Assembly: GCA_020430845.1 (NCBI GenBank)
Contig: JAGQJA010000271.1
Span: 1 to 42,587 of the forward strand
DNA from: Myxococcales bacterium
Lineage (GTDB): Bacteria > Myxococcota_A > Polyangia > Polyangiales > Polyangiaceae
DNA length: 42,587 bases
Direction of reading: 5' to 3'
Each line of letters opens with the position of its first letter. Within the stretch, counting starts at the first letter, position 1. Position numbers and translations under genes: made by a program. The notes under the pieces were generated by a model. That model was not told where the DNA came from. It saw nothing but the letters and a program-made list of their open reading frames with translations, and did no database searches. Of this stretch, positions 9,832-17,429 are shown piece by piece.

Positions 9832-10302
9832 TCAGTCTTCGTCTGCCGCTTCGTGCTCGTGACGGTGCGGCTCGCCGGCGTGCTCGATCGCCGTGCGGAT
9901 CAGGTCGATGACGTGCGCGTCGGCGAGCGAGTAGAAGATGTGCTTGCCCGCGCGGCGCCGCGTGACGATGCGCTCGGCGCGCAACAGCCGCAGCTGCTGC
10001 GACACCGTCGACAGACCCGAGCCCGCCGCGTCGGCGAGCTCGGTCACGCACCACTCGCCGTCGCAGAGGCGATCGAGCAGCTTGAGGCGCGACACGTCGC
10101 CCGCCGCGCGGAAGAGCGCCGCGGTGCGCTCGAGCTGCTCGTCCGACACGTGCGACGTGCGGAGGCGTCGGGCGTGCTCCTCGGGCCCGCAGCGGTCGCC
10201 GTCGCGGTGCCGATCGGCCGCGCGCGAGGCGGCGCCGTTCGACCGCGTGCGTGCGGCGGAGGCCTGGGGGATGTCTGCAGCGGTCGTCTTGGCGCGCGCC
10301 AT
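9832..10302 (-). CDS. ArsR/SmtB-family metal-responsive transcriptional repressor
   Basis: The product has 156 residues. The winged-helix core runs from LFRAAGDVSRLKLLDRL through the recognition helix GLSTVSQQLRLL to the wing RRRAGKHIFYSL. The last helix carries D-A-H, ten residues, then H-A-G-E, the alpha-5 metal site of SmtB/CzrA-type zinc sensors (DxH-x10-Hx2E). A His-rich tail (PHRHEHEA) follows. There is no ELCVCDL-type arsenic site; the equivalent reads GEWCVTEL with one Cys. It should bind operator DNA without metal and release it on zinc, cobalt or nickel binding. ATG 10302 is chosen over the TTG just upstream. It is first in an operon with the His-rich gene. Confidence 0.9.
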   Translation of the reverse strand: MARAKTTAADIPQASAARTRSNGAASRAADRHRDGDRCGPEEHARRLRTSHVSDEQLERTAALFRAAGDVSRLKLLDRLCDGEWCVTELADAAGSGLSTVSQQLRLLRAERIVTRRRAGKHIFYSLADAHVIDLIRTAIEHAGEPHRHEHEAADED

Positions 10303-10340
10303 CAATTCACCGTTTCATGAAGTGTTGCATGGTCCAGAGA
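10303..10340 (-). promoter_or_regulatory. Probable promoter/operator of the ArsR-His-rich operon
   Basis: This is an A/T-richer stretch just before the regulator start. It contains the 8-bp palindrome TTCATGAA (10314-10321) and ATG/CAT-type half sites close by. SmtB-type operators are imperfect inverted repeats with similar half-sites, so autoregulation is likely; the exact site is inferred. Confidence 0.35.
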
Positions 10341-10374
10341 GAGCGTCAACCGCCCGTCATGGTAGCGTGTGGAC

Positions 10375-10893
10375 ATGGTCGTCACGTGCCGCACTGCGCT
10401 CGCGCTCTCACTCTTGTCTGCCGCCTGCATGGCCGCCTGCGCGCCACCCCCGGAGCCCAAGACCGCCAAGAGCGAGGACACCGAGGAGGTGCCGGCCAAC
10501 AGCGGCACCGACCCCGACGTGCAGACGGCGAAGGAAGCCAAGAAGGACGAGGGGCCGAAAGAAGCGAAGACCGAGCCCCTCACCACGCCCCTCGCGCAGA
10601 CCGACGACGCAGACGGCGACAAGCCCGCCGCGGGCGCGAAGAAGAAGCCGAACCGCGGCGGACCGCGCGCGACCAAGGCCCAGTGCTCGGCGGCGTTCGA
10701 CAAGTACCTCGATCTGGCGATCGGGTCCGACGCGCGCCTCGCCGGCGTCACGCCCGAGCTGATCCGTCAGGCCAAGGAGCAGGCGCGCGGCATGAAGGGC
10801 GATCCGTGCTCGGGCAACCCGCCGAGCAAGAGCCAGTACGACTGCGCGATGGGCGCCGCGACGACGAGCGAGTGGGAGACGTGCATGAAGTGA
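10375..10893 (+). CDS. Small predicted lipoprotein with Lys/Glu-rich spacer
   Basis: The 172-residue product begins with a lipoprotein signal (ALSLLSAACMAACAPP). A long charged, low-complexity spacer rich in Lys, Glu and Asp follows, about residues 25-100. The C-terminal domain of about 65 residues has four Cys (KAQCSAAFDKYLDLA, GDPCSGNPPSKSQYDCAMG, EWETCMK), probably forming disulfides in the periplasm. No known family is recognised. ATG 10375 is used; GTG 10369 is a possible alternative. It is divergent from the ArsR gene and convergent with the ureohydrolase gene, with a hairpin between. Confidence 0.7.
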   Translation: MVVTCRTALALSLLSAACMAACAPPPEPKTAKSEDTEEVPANSGTDPDVQTAKEAKKDEGPKEAKTEPLTTPLAQTDDADGDKPAAGAKKKPNRGGPRATKAQCSAAFDKYLDLAIGSDARLAGVTPELIRQAKEQARGMKGDPCSGNPPSKSQYDCAMGAATTSEWETCMK

Positions 10894-10910
10894 GGCGCCG
10901 GTCGCGCCTC
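10892..10910. terminator. Hairpin between convergent genes
   Basis: A perfect 7-bp stem GAGGCGC / GCGCCTC with a 5-nt loop overlaps the stop codon of the lipoprotein gene and lies 3 bp before the end of the convergent agmatinase-type gene. It has no T-tract; a shared transcription end is inferred. Confidence 0.5.
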
Positions 10911-10912
10911 CG

Positions 10913-11962
10913 TCACGGGAGCAGACGCGCCCGCCCCTGGCTCGCGAGCGTGAAGCCGACCAGCTTGTAGAGCAGGCGCGCGCCCACGTTGCCGTCCCAC
11001 TCGTCGCCCGGATCGGCGAGGTTCGGCGCGACCTCGTTGAGATCGAAGCCGACGATGCGCTTGCCCGCCGCGCACACCTCGCGCAGCACGCGCACGGCCT
11101 CCCAGAAGTCGAGGCCGCCCGGGACCGGCGTGCCGGTGTGCGGGCAGAGCCTGGGGTCGAGGCCGTCGATGTCGAACGAGACCCAGACGCGCTCGGGCAA
11201 CGCCGCCGCGATCTCGCGGGCGACGGCGCCGAACGGCTCGCCGTCTTGCTTGCGACGGGCGAGGTCGCGGTCGAAGAAGGTGCGCACGCGATCGCCCGCG
11301 GCCCGCGTGTAGGCGATCTCCTCTTCGCACACGTCGCGGATGCCGACCTGCACGAGGCGCGAGACACGCGGGATCTCCTCGAGGACGTTGAACATGATCG
11401 AGGCGTGCGACCGCGCGAAGCCTTCGTACGCGCGGCGCGTGTCGGAGTGCGCGTCGAAGTGCAGCACGCCGAGGGGGCCGTGGTGGTCTGCGGCGGCGGC
11501 GATGGCGCCGAACGGGACCGAGTGGTCACCGCCCACGACGCCCACGATCTTCTCCCGGCGCATGTGCTCGAGCGCGGTCGCGCGCACCCACGCGTCGAGA
11601 TCGCGCCCGAGCGCGTCGACCTTGGCCAGGGCGCCCGCGTGCTCGTTCCCCGCGCCGCCGGCGTCGATGATGGGCTGCGCGAGCGCCTTGCCCTCGGCGT
11701 TCCAGCGGCGCACCTCGGCCGGCTCGTCGAGCATGACGATGCCCGCCTCGTACGGCCGCTCCACGTCGAGATCGAAGAGGTCGACCTGCCGGCTCGCCGC
11801 GAGGATGGCGCGCGGCCCCTCGGACGTGCCCCCGCCGTACGACGTGGTGACCTCCCACGGGACCGGGACGAGCACGACGGCGGCGTCGTCCACGCCGTGC
11901 GGGAGGCCGAAGACCCCCGAGTCAGAGGACGACGCTGCGTTGGGATCGAAGTCGGCGCTCAT
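10913..11962 (-). CDS. Agmatinase/arginase-family ureohydrolase
   Basis: The 349-residue cytosolic enzyme belongs to the binuclear manganese ureohydrolases, which release urea from a guanidino compound. All metal-ligand motifs are present: GVVGGDHSVPFG, LHFDAHSD and VSFDIDGLDP. The N-terminal PVPWEVTTSYGGGTSEGP segment is typical of the agmatinase/guanidinobutyrase branch. The exact substrate (agmatine, guanidinobutyrate, formiminoglutamate or another) cannot be fixed from motifs. No polyamine gene is adjacent. It is probably transcribed alone, divergent from nothing and 23 bp downstream of the Cys-rich lipoprotein gene on the same strand in reverse order. Confidence 0.9.
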   Translation of the reverse strand: MSADFDPNAASSSDSGVFGLPHGVDDAAVVLVPVPWEVTTSYGGGTSEGPRAILAASRQVDLFDLDVERPYEAGIVMLDEPAEVRRWNAEGKALAQPIIDAGGAGNEHAGALAKVDALGRDLDAWVRATALEHMRREKIVGVVGGDHSVPFGAIAAAADHHGPLGVLHFDAHSDTRRAYEGFARSHASIMFNVLEEIPRVSRLVQVGIRDVCEEEIAYTRAAGDRVRTFFDRDLARRKQDGEPFGAVAREIAAALPERVWVSFDIDGLDPRLCPHTGTPVPGGLDFWEAVRVLREVCAAGKRIVGFDLNEVAPNLADPGDEWDGNVGARLLYKLVGFTLASQGRARLLP

Positions 11963-11985
11963 GCGCCGCGGACGCTAGCCGAGGC

Positions 11986-13668
11986 TCAGGGCGTCGGGAA
12001 GCACTTGGGCTTGCCGATGTTCTGCGCGTCGCACCCCGGCTCGTTGGCGCTGGTGCAAAGGATGGCCGGCGACTTGGGGGCCGCGTTGTCCTCGCGGCGG
12101 CAGAACGTGCCCGCCGCGCACTGACGGCCCTCGGCCACCTGCAGCGCGCCGTTGCCTTCGCAGCGGTAGCCGCCCTTGGCGCGGTCGTCGAAGCAGTACC
12201 ACTTGGCCTCGCGGAACTCGCACGTGTCGGGCGAGCAGGTCTTGCGGGTGCAGTAGAGGTCGACGTCCCTCTTGCACTGCAGGTCCCACTCCTTGAGGCA
12301 GCAGTAGCTGTCCTTGGCGCAGACCTCGGCGACGCAGGCGCCGCAGTTGAGGCCCATCGACGCGCCCTCGGTGCACTCGTCGTGGCACGGGCCGTCGGTC
12401 GGGAGCGGATCGCCGCCGCCCTTGCCGCAGCGCGAGAGGATGCTCGGGCACGGCAGGCACGCGCCGTAGTCGCCCGCGACGTTCTCGCAGTACATGTGGA
12501 TCTTGCGGTCGTTGGGCCCGAAGGCCTTGTCGAGCAAGATGGCCGCGCCGACGCTGCCGAGCGGGCCGAACGCGTCGCCGGCGAGCTTGACCACGTCGAT
12601 GTCCTGGCAGTCGGTGTCCTGCTTGCAGGGCACGCAGACGCCGCAGCTCTTGTCGAGCACCTCGACCGACGCGCACGCGTGCATCGCGTACGACACGTTG
12701 GCGTCCTTGATGCCGCCGATCCCGGTGACGTCACGCACGATCTTGCCGACGTTCACGTCGGCGCTCACGTTGGCGCAGTCGTTGTCGTTGGAGCACGTGT
12801 TGGTGAAGCGGCTGAACGGCTCGGGCAGGACGACGACGCTCTTGCCGATGTCGGAGCAGCCGTTGACGGGCGCGACGCACGTGCCCTCGCCGCCGTTGAC
12901 CGGGAGCTTGCACTTGGTCGTGCCCTGGCAGCCGGCGCAGTTGCCGTCGACCGTGCAGAGCTTCTCGGCGCCGCGCGCGCCGGTACCGCACTGCTTCTTG
13001 CAGACGCCGTGCACGAAGTCACAGGCGTCGCCGTTGGCGCAGGGCTTCGTGGGTGAGCACTGCGAGCAGATGTGGTTGTTGCAGGCGTGCGCCTCCTTGC
13101 CGGGCACGCCGCACTGGTCGCAGTCGCCGTCGACCTTGCAGTCGTTGGGGCACGCCGGCACGCACGCGTTGCCCTTGCACACGTCGGTCGACTGGCAGTT
13201 GGTCTGGTCGACGTTGGGCAGGCAGCCCACGCACTTCGACGTCGCCGTGTCGCACACGCGGAACTTGGGGCCGCACGCTGCGCAGTCGGCCGTCGTGCGG
13301 CACGTGCCCGTCGGAACCCCGTTGGCGTCCTCGTCGCACTTGACGCCGTTGGGGACGCAGTCGCCGTACTTGGTGCACTGCTGCCCCGACTTGCACCCCT
13401 TGCCGCCGGCGGCCGCGCCGCACGCGATGCACCGGTGCTCCTTCTGGTTGCAGACGGTGCGGTCGCCCGTGCAGTCGGCGCACTCGCGATCGGTGTCGCA
13501 GTTGTTGAGCAGGCATATGCCGTCGCCGCCGGGACCTCCGCCGTCGGTTCTCCCACCGTCGAACGGGAACGGGTCGCCGCTGGGATCGTCGCCTCCGCAC
13601 CCGGGAGCGGAGAGAGCCACGGCAAAAAGGCAGACGAGCGTCACGGGAAGCAACCGAGCGAGCTTCAT
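11986..13668 (-). CDS. Cys-rich repeat lipoprotein
   Basis: The 560-residue product begins MKLARLLPVTLVCL and has a lipoprotein signal ending ALSAPGC. A Gly/Asp linker follows, then about a dozen short modules with spaced Cys pairs (NCDTDRECADCTGDRTVC, TADCAACGPKFRVCDTATSKC, KVDGDCDQCGVPG). The modules resemble the disulfide-rich repeats of myxobacterial surface lipoproteins. There is no catalytic motif. It is probably an outer-membrane or cell-surface structural or adhesive protein. The longer open frame upstream of 13668 is ignored because the signal peptide fixes the start. It is divergent from the STM4013-family gene. Confidence 0.8.
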   Translation of the reverse strand: MKLARLLPVTLVCLFAVALSAPGCGGDDPSGDPFPFDGGRTDGGGPGGDGICLLNNCDTDRECADCTGDRTVCNQKEHRCIACGAAAGGKGCKSGQQCTKYGDCVPNGVKCDEDANGVPTGTCRTTADCAACGPKFRVCDTATSKCVGCLPNVDQTNCQSTDVCKGNACVPACPNDCKVDGDCDQCGVPGKEAHACNNHICSQCSPTKPCANGDACDFVHGVCKKQCGTGARGAEKLCTVDGNCAGCQGTTKCKLPVNGGEGTCVAPVNGCSDIGKSVVVLPEPFSRFTNTCSNDNDCANVSADVNVGKIVRDVTGIGGIKDANVSYAMHACASVEVLDKSCGVCVPCKQDTDCQDIDVVKLAGDAFGPLGSVGAAILLDKAFGPNDRKIHMYCENVAGDYGACLPCPSILSRCGKGGGDPLPTDGPCHDECTEGASMGLNCGACVAEVCAKDSYCCLKEWDLQCKRDVDLYCTRKTCSPDTCEFREAKWYCFDDRAKGGYRCEGNGALQVAEGRQCAAGTFCRREDNAAPKSPAILCTSANEPGCDAQNIGKPKCFPTP

Positions 13669-13765
13669 TGTCGTGAAGAATTGCACCAAAGCTGCGCTTG
13701 CGCCAAGCGTCGATGGGGTGGATCGTGATCGCACCACCGTGAATCCGCCCCATTTTTCAGCCGAC

Positions 13766-14563
13766 ATGAACGAAATCGCGGCGACGCACGATCTGGTGCT
13801 CATCACGCTCGACACGCTCCGCTACGACGTCGCGGCCGAGCTGGCCGAGGCCGGGCGCACGCCCAACCTGACGGGGCGCGTGGGCCCGTGGGAGCGGCGG
13901 CACACCCCCGGCTCGTTCACGCTGGCGGCCCACCAGGCCTTCTTCGCGGGGTTCCTGCCCACGCCGGCGCGGCCGGGGAAGCACCCGCGGCGCTTCGCGC
14001 TCCGCTTCGAGGGCAGCGAGACCACGTCGCCCGAGACGCTCGCGCTCGACGCGCCCGACATCGTCACGGGCCTGCGCGCGCGCGGGCACCACACCATCTG
14101 CATCGGCGGCGTGGGGTTCTTCAACAAGCAGAACCCGCTGGGGTGCGTGATGCCGTCGCTCTTCGACGAGAGCCACTGGTCGCCCGAGCTCGGCGTGCGC
14201 GATCCCCGTTCGACCGAGCACCAGGTCGCGATCGCGACGCGGCGCCTCGCCGAGATCCCGCGCGAGCGCCGCGTGTTCCTCTTCGTCAACGTGTCGGCGC
14301 TGCACCAGCCCAACCGCATGTACCTCGAGGGCGCGACCGAAGACTCGCGCGCGTCGCACGCGGCGGCGCTCGAGTACGTCGACGGCGCGATGGGGCCGCT
14401 CTTCGACGCGCTCGAGCAGCGGGGACCCGCGTTCGTGATCGTGTGCTCCGACCACGGCACCGCGTACGGAGAGGACGGCTACGAGGGGCACCGCCTCGCG
14501 CACCCCGTGGTGTGGGACGTGCCGTACGGAGAGTTCGTGGTCGGGTTGAGCGGGAGACGTTGA
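13766..14563 (+). CDS. STM4013/SEN3800-family hydrolase
   Basis: The 265-residue protein belongs to the alkaline-phosphatase/sulfatase superfamily branch named after Salmonella STM4013. It shows LITLDTLRYDVAAELAEAG with a metal-binding Asp, HTPGSFTLAAHQAFFAGFLP around the nucleophile region, ICIGGVGFFNKQNPLG, FDESHWSPELGV, NVSALHQPNRMYL and the C-terminal metal motif CSDHGTAYGEDGYEGHRLAHP. No signal peptide is visible, so it is probably cytosolic. The substrate is unknown. In many genomes this gene sits beside the STM4011, 4012, 4014 and 4015 genes; here the others begin about 7 kb downstream. The ATG at 13766 starts right at the conserved N-terminus. Confidence 0.9.
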   Translation: MNEIAATHDLVLITLDTLRYDVAAELAEAGRTPNLTGRVGPWERRHTPGSFTLAAHQAFFAGFLPTPARPGKHPRRFALRFEGSETTSPETLALDAPDIVTGLRARGHHTICIGGVGFFNKQNPLGCVMPSLFDESHWSPELGVRDPRSTEHQVAIATRRLAEIPRERRVFLFVNVSALHQPNRMYLEGATEDSRASHAAALEYVDGAMGPLFDALEQRGPAFVIVCSDHGTAYGEDGYEGHRLAHPVVWDVPYGEFVVGLSGRR

Positions 14564-14612
14564 GCGCGGCTGCGCGTGCATGCGACAAGGCGGAACGCGA
14601 GCGCCACACGCG

Positions 14613-15083
14613 CTAAGGGGGACCGCCGGCCTCCGGGGCTCCGCCATCGGCGTTGCACGCGCCGCAAGTCCCCGCGCCCAGCGAGCTCTTGATCCACGAG
14701 CAGGACCACGTGCCGGCAGCGCAGCGACAGACCACGCCGCTGCGCGGTCCAGTTCCGGTACCGCAGCACTGCACTTGGAGTGCGAACGCGCACTCGGGCT
14801 CCGACGCTTCGCAGGCACCGCTGGGCACGGATTCCACGCCCAAGAAGACGTCGCCTTGGATGATGCTGCCCCCGCAGCGAGGGACGCAGAGGGGTCGACC
14901 GCTTGCCGGCACGTCCTCGATGGCAAACTGAGCGACGATCGACTCCCACGTGCGCGGAGCGCCGGTAGAGCAAGAGCCTTGGGTGACCGCAGTTCCTGCC
15001 GGCTGACTCTGGTCGGAACTCGTGCATGCAGGGAGCAGAAGAACCCCGCCGAGCACGAGACCGATGATTCCTCTCGCCCTCAT
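14613..15083 (-). CDS. Small Cys-rich lipoprotein
   Basis: The 156-residue product has a lipoprotein signal (LGGVLLLPACTSSDQ). Its C-terminal half carries about 14 Cys (CVPRCGG, VQCCGTGTG, VVCRCAAGTWSC, GTCGACN), likely disulfide-bonded outside the cytoplasm. No family is recognised. Its ATG overlaps the stop of the upstream gene by 4 bp, so it is the third gene of the 14.6-17.2 kb operon. Wobble positions are less GC-rich than in flanking genes. Confidence 0.75.
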   Translation of the reverse strand: MRARGIIGLVLGGVLLLPACTSSDQSQPAGTAVTQGSCSTGAPRTWESIVAQFAIEDVPASGRPLCVPRCGGSIIQGDVFLGVESVPSGACEASEPECAFALQVQCCGTGTGPRSGVVCRCAAGTWSCSWIKSSLGAGTCGACNADGGAPEAGGPP

Positions 15084-16000
15084 GGCCTCGCGTCCCCAAC
15101 CGGGTCATCCCAGCTTGTCATTGTCACCTCCTGCCCGGTGATATCGAAGTGGCGCACCGTCGTTTGGTCAAGCACATCCCACGTGACGGCCGCATACCAG
15201 CGGTGACCGAGCGGAAGCGCATGGTGTACCCGAACTACGCCGTCCCTCCCCGCAAACGTCGCTGGCAGGAGCGTCCGAAAATTGCCCGTCAAAGCCCCCT
15301 TGAATTCCGCAATCCGCGCCCGAATATCACCCGGCAGCTCCGGCCACCAGATACGCTCCGCAACGACCACGTCATTCGTATTTAGCCTTGCCCACGCGAA
15401 TGAGTCTGAAACCTCCACGCCGTCGACAGACCGATGCAGAACCGTGGTCACCCCCTGAGAACTTCGTTTGTCGGAGGAACGGTCCATCGGCCCAGTCATG
15501 TCCACGCCCACGGTCACGCTCGCTCGGCCAACCTGCTCAGTGGGCAAGCCCGCCCCAGCAAAATAGCCACGCACCCTCACCTCGTGTGCCTCTGGCGACC
15601 TATAGAACGGTCCAGCTCGCAACGCTGCGTTGGCATGGGGCGATGTCTCGGAATACCCGTTGGCCCAAGCGACGAAGGCCTGTGAAGGACCGACAAGGCG
15701 CACTCCGAACGGAGTCTGTTCCGTTTTCTCGACCTCTGCCATCTTGTGCGACGTGGCGCGCGTCTGGCGGAAACCTGCGATCGAGTCAACGCCAAGTCCA
15801 CCGGCGGCGAGCAACCGCCAGGGAGCGCGCGCGGCACCGGCCGCACGAACTGGCTGCGCATGCCGGCCCAGTCCAGAGCCTGCGCCTTCCCCCCGCTTCT
15901 GCTGACGAGGCGGCTCATCGACGCCCGCGCTACAGTGAAGACCTGCAACAAGGAGAGCGCTCACGACCAGAACGACTACCAATGCACTGAGGCGCTTCAT
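15080..16000 (-). CDS. Secreted protein of unknown function
   Basis: The 306-residue product has a signal peptide (MKRLSALVVVLVVSALLVAG) followed by LHCSAG, an imperfect lipobox with His before the Cys. Residues about 30-75 are unusually Arg/Gly/Ala-rich; this could be a linker or hide compensating frameshifts. The rest is a mixed alpha/beta domain (FGVRLVGPSQAFVAWANGY, GVTTVLHRSVDGVEVSDSF, RWYAAVTWDVLDQTTVRHF). No function is recognised. Its ribosome site is a run of eight G on the coding strand 6 nt before the ATG. It lies 15 bp after the DUF6345-like gene and overlaps the next gene by 4 bp. Confidence 0.65.
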   Translation of the reverse strand: MKRLSALVVVLVVSALLVAGLHCSAGVDEPPRQQKRGEGAGSGLGRHAQPVRAAGAARAPWRLLAAGGLGVDSIAGFRQTRATSHKMAEVEKTEQTPFGVRLVGPSQAFVAWANGYSETSPHANAALRAGPFYRSPEAHEVRVRGYFAGAGLPTEQVGRASVTVGVDMTGPMDRSSDKRSSQGVTTVLHRSVDGVEVSDSFAWARLNTNDVVVAERIWWPELPGDIRARIAEFKGALTGNFRTLLPATFAGRDGVVRVHHALPLGHRWYAAVTWDVLDQTTVRHFDITGQEVTMTSWDDPVGDARP

Positions 16001-16006
16001 CGCCCG

Positions 16007-16014
16007 CCCCCCCC
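16007..16014 (-). repeat. Poly(G)8 tract acting as Shine-Dalgarno
   Basis: A run of eight C on the plus strand reads as eight G on the coding strand, 6 nt before the ATG at 16000. It is the only plausible ribosome site for that gene. Mononucleotide runs of this length can change by slippage, so translation could vary. Confidence 0.6.
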
Positions 16015-16015
16015 T

Positions 16016-17201
16016 TCAGTATCCAAACGGATAGGTGTCGCAATCGAAATTGCACATCCACCTAGCATGAAAATATCCCGTACCCTTGGCATCATTGAAA
16101 TCTGGACGTACGGAAAACCAGTTTTCGAAGATCAGCGATGACGCTTCTGCTGACGTCGCACCAAGGGAGGTGATGATGTGCCCACCGCAGCCGTTGACAC
16201 CGTGTCCTCCACCGTAGATCTGCCCGGAGGAGTTCCTACAGCGAGAGAATGGATCGCCAGCGTCGTCCGGCATACTCGGAACTGCAGCCATCCAAGCGTC
16301 GCTCACCGCGCCTGATGGGTTCGCCGCGTAGCTAACGCCGAACCAGAAGCCACGCGAGGGCTCATCACGAGTGTCTCCTTCGTGAACGAGGACATTCGCG
16401 AGCATGTGAATTCCGCCAAAGGACGGCCACACCTCCTGCCCGCGATTGCTCATCTCCGCAAAGGACGCGGCAAGCACGACAACGTTTGTCCCACCAACGG
16501 CACCGGCGCCACCCCACGCGCCCGACCAGTTACTTTCCCCCCAGTTCACCCACCCACCATTGGTATAGTTGACGTATCCGCCTCGCGAAGGACCAGCACT
16601 GCAGTTCCCAAGTGCGAGTATGCGCCCCACCGTACTCGTGTAGCTACACGTACCCGTCTGGTCGCCAGGGAGATAGCGGCAAAACCCAGGTGTCGTGCTG
16701 TTTGGAATCGGTGGCCACGCGCCAGGCAGACCGCTTCCACACTGCCAGCCGGCGACGCATGGCTGACAGTTTGGAGGGTTTGCGCCATCGCAACGAGCAT
16801 CCGCTACGCTAGGATAGCCGTGCCCAGCGAAGTAGGAAAAAGCTGTCCCGCGCTTGTCGAAGTATGAATCATCCGAGTCGACGCCGCCACACCCTGTATT
16901 GCCCGGCACGCAGCCGGTACCTTCTGGGTCATAGAAGTCAGTTGTCCAGACGTTGCTGTCTAGAAATGAAAACCCATATTGATAGTTTGCCGGGTTCCCT
17001 GGATAGACAAGCGCGTCACGAAAACCCACGGCATTCGTAATCGACCCGGACAGGGAAGGCCCGTTGCATTGGGTGTAGTCGTTGACTGCCTCAATGGTGA
17101 CGAACGGACCGGCTTCAGCGTCCTTGTGTGCCGCAATGGAAGCACACAAGCAGGATACTGCTAGGGCGAGGCGAGGCGAGGCGAGGCGAGGCGAGGCGCA
17201 T
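16016..17201 (-). CDS. Secreted DUF6345-like (clan CD-like fold) protein, out of frame at its start repeat (phase-variable candidate)
   Basis: The body (about 377 residues) resembles DUF6345-type secreted proteins. It has a His motif (FSYFAGHGYPS), a later strand NVVVLAASFAEMS where relatives tend to have Cys, then FGGIHMLANVLVHEGDTRD and AVSDAWMAAV. The only well-placed start is ATG 17201, with six G forming its ribosome site. Between it and the body lie six CGCCT units. As sequenced, this ATG is one frame off and stops after 28 codons. Adding one unit or removing two restores a full signal peptide; with four units it reads MRLASPRLALAVSCLCASIA. TTG 17149 would give the body without a leader. 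It is the first gene of the 14.6-17.2 kb operon. Confidence 0.7.
17169..17198. repeat. Pentanucleotide tandem repeat (AGGCG)6 inside a signal-peptide region
   Basis: Six perfect AGGCG units on the plus strand (CGCCT on the coding strand), plus one imperfect GGGCG unit at 17164-17168, sit directly after the ATG at 17201. Unit length is not a multiple of three, so each change shifts the reading frame. Confidence 0.9.
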
Positions 17202-17338
17202 GATTCCCCCCAGATAACAGGCGACTACGAACCGTCGAGCCGGAAATCCAACACTGACGTTCACCGTCAGGCCAAAAACCCTAGCAGTCGCGCTCGCCAT
17301 TGCAACACTTGAGTCGCGCCAAAATTGGCGCTCCCCGT

Positions 17339-17386
17339 GCATGCATCCCTGCGCGAGAGAGGCTGGCTCAGGGGCTGAGCATGCAT
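17339..17386. promoter_or_regulatory. Symmetric element in a divergent promoter region
   Basis: Two copies of the palindrome GCATGCAT lie exactly 40 bp apart (17339-17346 and 17379-17386). The second is abutted by a perfect 6-bp hairpin GCTCAG / CTGAGC with a 3-nt loop (17366-17380). The gap separates the phase-variable operon from the LRR gene. A regulator site is plausible but unproven. Confidence 0.35.
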
Positions 17387-17429
17387 GATCCCGCCTGCGG
17401 GTTGCCTCGCGCGCCCGGTCGGGGGCACC

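Noticed and set aside
11986-13815. Start of the Cys-rich lipoprotein at 13815
   Set aside because: The lipoprotein signal at 13668 sets the start; the upstream part overlaps the divergent STM4013-family gene.
16636-16651. GTGTAGCTACAC palindrome in the DUF6345-like gene
   Set aside because: The spacer is 2 nt and the gene is A/T-richer, where chance palindromes are more likely.
17169-17198. CRISPR or minisatellite explanation of the repeat
   Set aside because: Units are 5 bp without spacers, and the position just after a start codon fits a coding simple-sequence repeat.
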